Below, one piece after another: positions 5,430-5,906 of a DNA stretch of 5,906 nt. This stretch comes from Lachnospiraceae bacterium UBA5895 (GTDB lineage Bacteria > Bacillota > Clostridia > Lachnospirales > Lachnospiraceae), in NCBI GenBank assembly GCA_002431915.1, contig DJEP01000095.1, positions 21,491-27,396 of the forward strand, given 5' to 3'. Numbering within the stretch: position 1 is the stretch's first letter; each line of letters begins with the position of its first letter. Position numbers and translations under genes: made by a program. The notes beneath the pieces were generated by a model. The model ran no database searches. It was given only the letters and a program-made list of their open reading frames with translations, and was not told the DNA's origin.

Positions 5430-5906
5430 TTATTCCTGCAGTTGTCCGTCCACGATCCGCACAATACGCTTCGCGGACTGGGCGACACCCAGATCGTGCG
5501 TGATCATGACGATAGTGTTGCCCATATCATTCAGTTCTCGGAACAGCTTCAGTACTTCCTTACCGCTGGTCTGGTCCAGGGCGCCGGTCGGCTCATCCGC
5601 CAGCAGGATCGCCGGCTGTCCCACCAGTGCTCTGGCAATGGATACTCTCTGTTTCTGTCCGCCGGACAATTCGTTGGGCTTATGCCCGATACGATGATCC
5701 AGCCCCAGCAGCCTGATGGTATTTTTACACTTTTCTTCTGCTTCCTCATGGGTCATGCCGCGCATCAGCAGGGGCATGATAATATTCTGCATGACATTGT
5801 AGGTCGGGATCAGCTGATAGTTCTGGAAAATGAACCCGATCTTCTGGTTGCGCACCATGGTCAGATCGTCCTCTTTGGTCTCATGGATCGCCATGCCGTC
5901 CAGATA
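5430..5906 (-). CDS. MacB/LolD-type ABC transporter ATP-binding protein, C-terminal part (cut by window edge)
   Basis: The visible 158 residues are the C-terminal two-thirds of an ABC ATPase; the reading frame continues past 5906, and the Walker A motif and start codon lie outside the window. Within the visible part are the family lead-in YLDGMAIHE, Q-loop IGFIFQNYQLIP (23-34), signature LSGGQKQRVSIARAL (80-94), Walker B AILLADEPTGALD (99-111) and the H-loop in MITHD (His137). All nucleotide-binding motifs look intact, so this is a functional gene and not a fragment. This class (MacB, LolD, YknY) works with FtsX-like permeases in export of peptides, antibiotics or lipoproteins, or in envelope stress response. 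The in-frame ATG at 5894 is internal, not the start. The stop codon is 17 bp from that of the convergent tautomerase gene. Confidence 0.93.
   Translation of the reverse strand, partial: YLDGMAIHETKEDDLTMVRNQKIGFIFQNYQLIPTYNVMQNIIMPLLMRGMTHEEAEEKCKNTIRLLGLDHRIGHKPNELSGGQKQRVSIARALVGQPAILLADEPTGALDQTSGKEVLKLFRELNDMGNTIVMITHDLGVAQSAKRIVRIVDGQLQE

Overview
The window looks like a chromosomal segment from an anaerobic Firmicute of the Clostridia, most likely Lachnospiraceae-like. This is an inference from strong AGGAGG-type ribosome binding sites, roughly balanced base composition, and the gene types present: a GldA plus fused GldF-GldG style ABC system, a GH2-derived protein, a MIF-family tautomerase and a MacB-type ATPase. 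I see no rRNA, tRNA, CRISPR array, insertion sequence or phage gene. Nearly all of the window is coding, mostly on the minus strand.

Reading the minus strand in the direction of transcription (right to left): at the right edge is the C-terminal part of a MacB/LolD-type ABC ATPase (5430-5906, cut by the window). A plus-strand gene for a 114-residue MIF/phenylpyruvate tautomerase-like protein (5068-5412) converges on it with only 17 bp between stop codons. A minus-strand gene for an unrecognised 159-residue membrane protein (4435-4914) is divergent from the tautomerase gene. The 153 bp between them hold a 40-bp near-perfect palindrome and a plausible promoter on each strand. Next, after 69 bp, comes a 321-residue GH2-like protein (3400-4365). 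It keeps the outer beta domains of a beta-galactosidase-type enzyme but has almost no catalytic barrel.

A 167-bp intergenic region (3233-3399) then precedes a two-gene ABC operon: a GldA-like ATPase (2144-3232) and a fused permease/GldG-like auxiliary protein (4-2142). The operon genes are separated by one base, and the ribosome binding site of the second lies inside the last codons of the first. Together they encode an ABC-2 type membrane system whose substrate cannot be read from sequence.

The 167-bp intergenic region is the most information-dense part of the window. On the minus strand it carries three TTTCAC repeats at exact 11-bp periodicity (OmpR/PhoB-like operator geometry), a TATACT -10 candidate, and four nested complementary segments spanning 119 bp. 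The outermost pair joins the 5' part of the region to the Shine-Dalgarno sequence of the ABC ATPase gene. A read-through transcript could therefore fold to hide that site, while a transcript from the internal promoter would not. This is a hypothesis. No previously described riboswitch class was recognised there.
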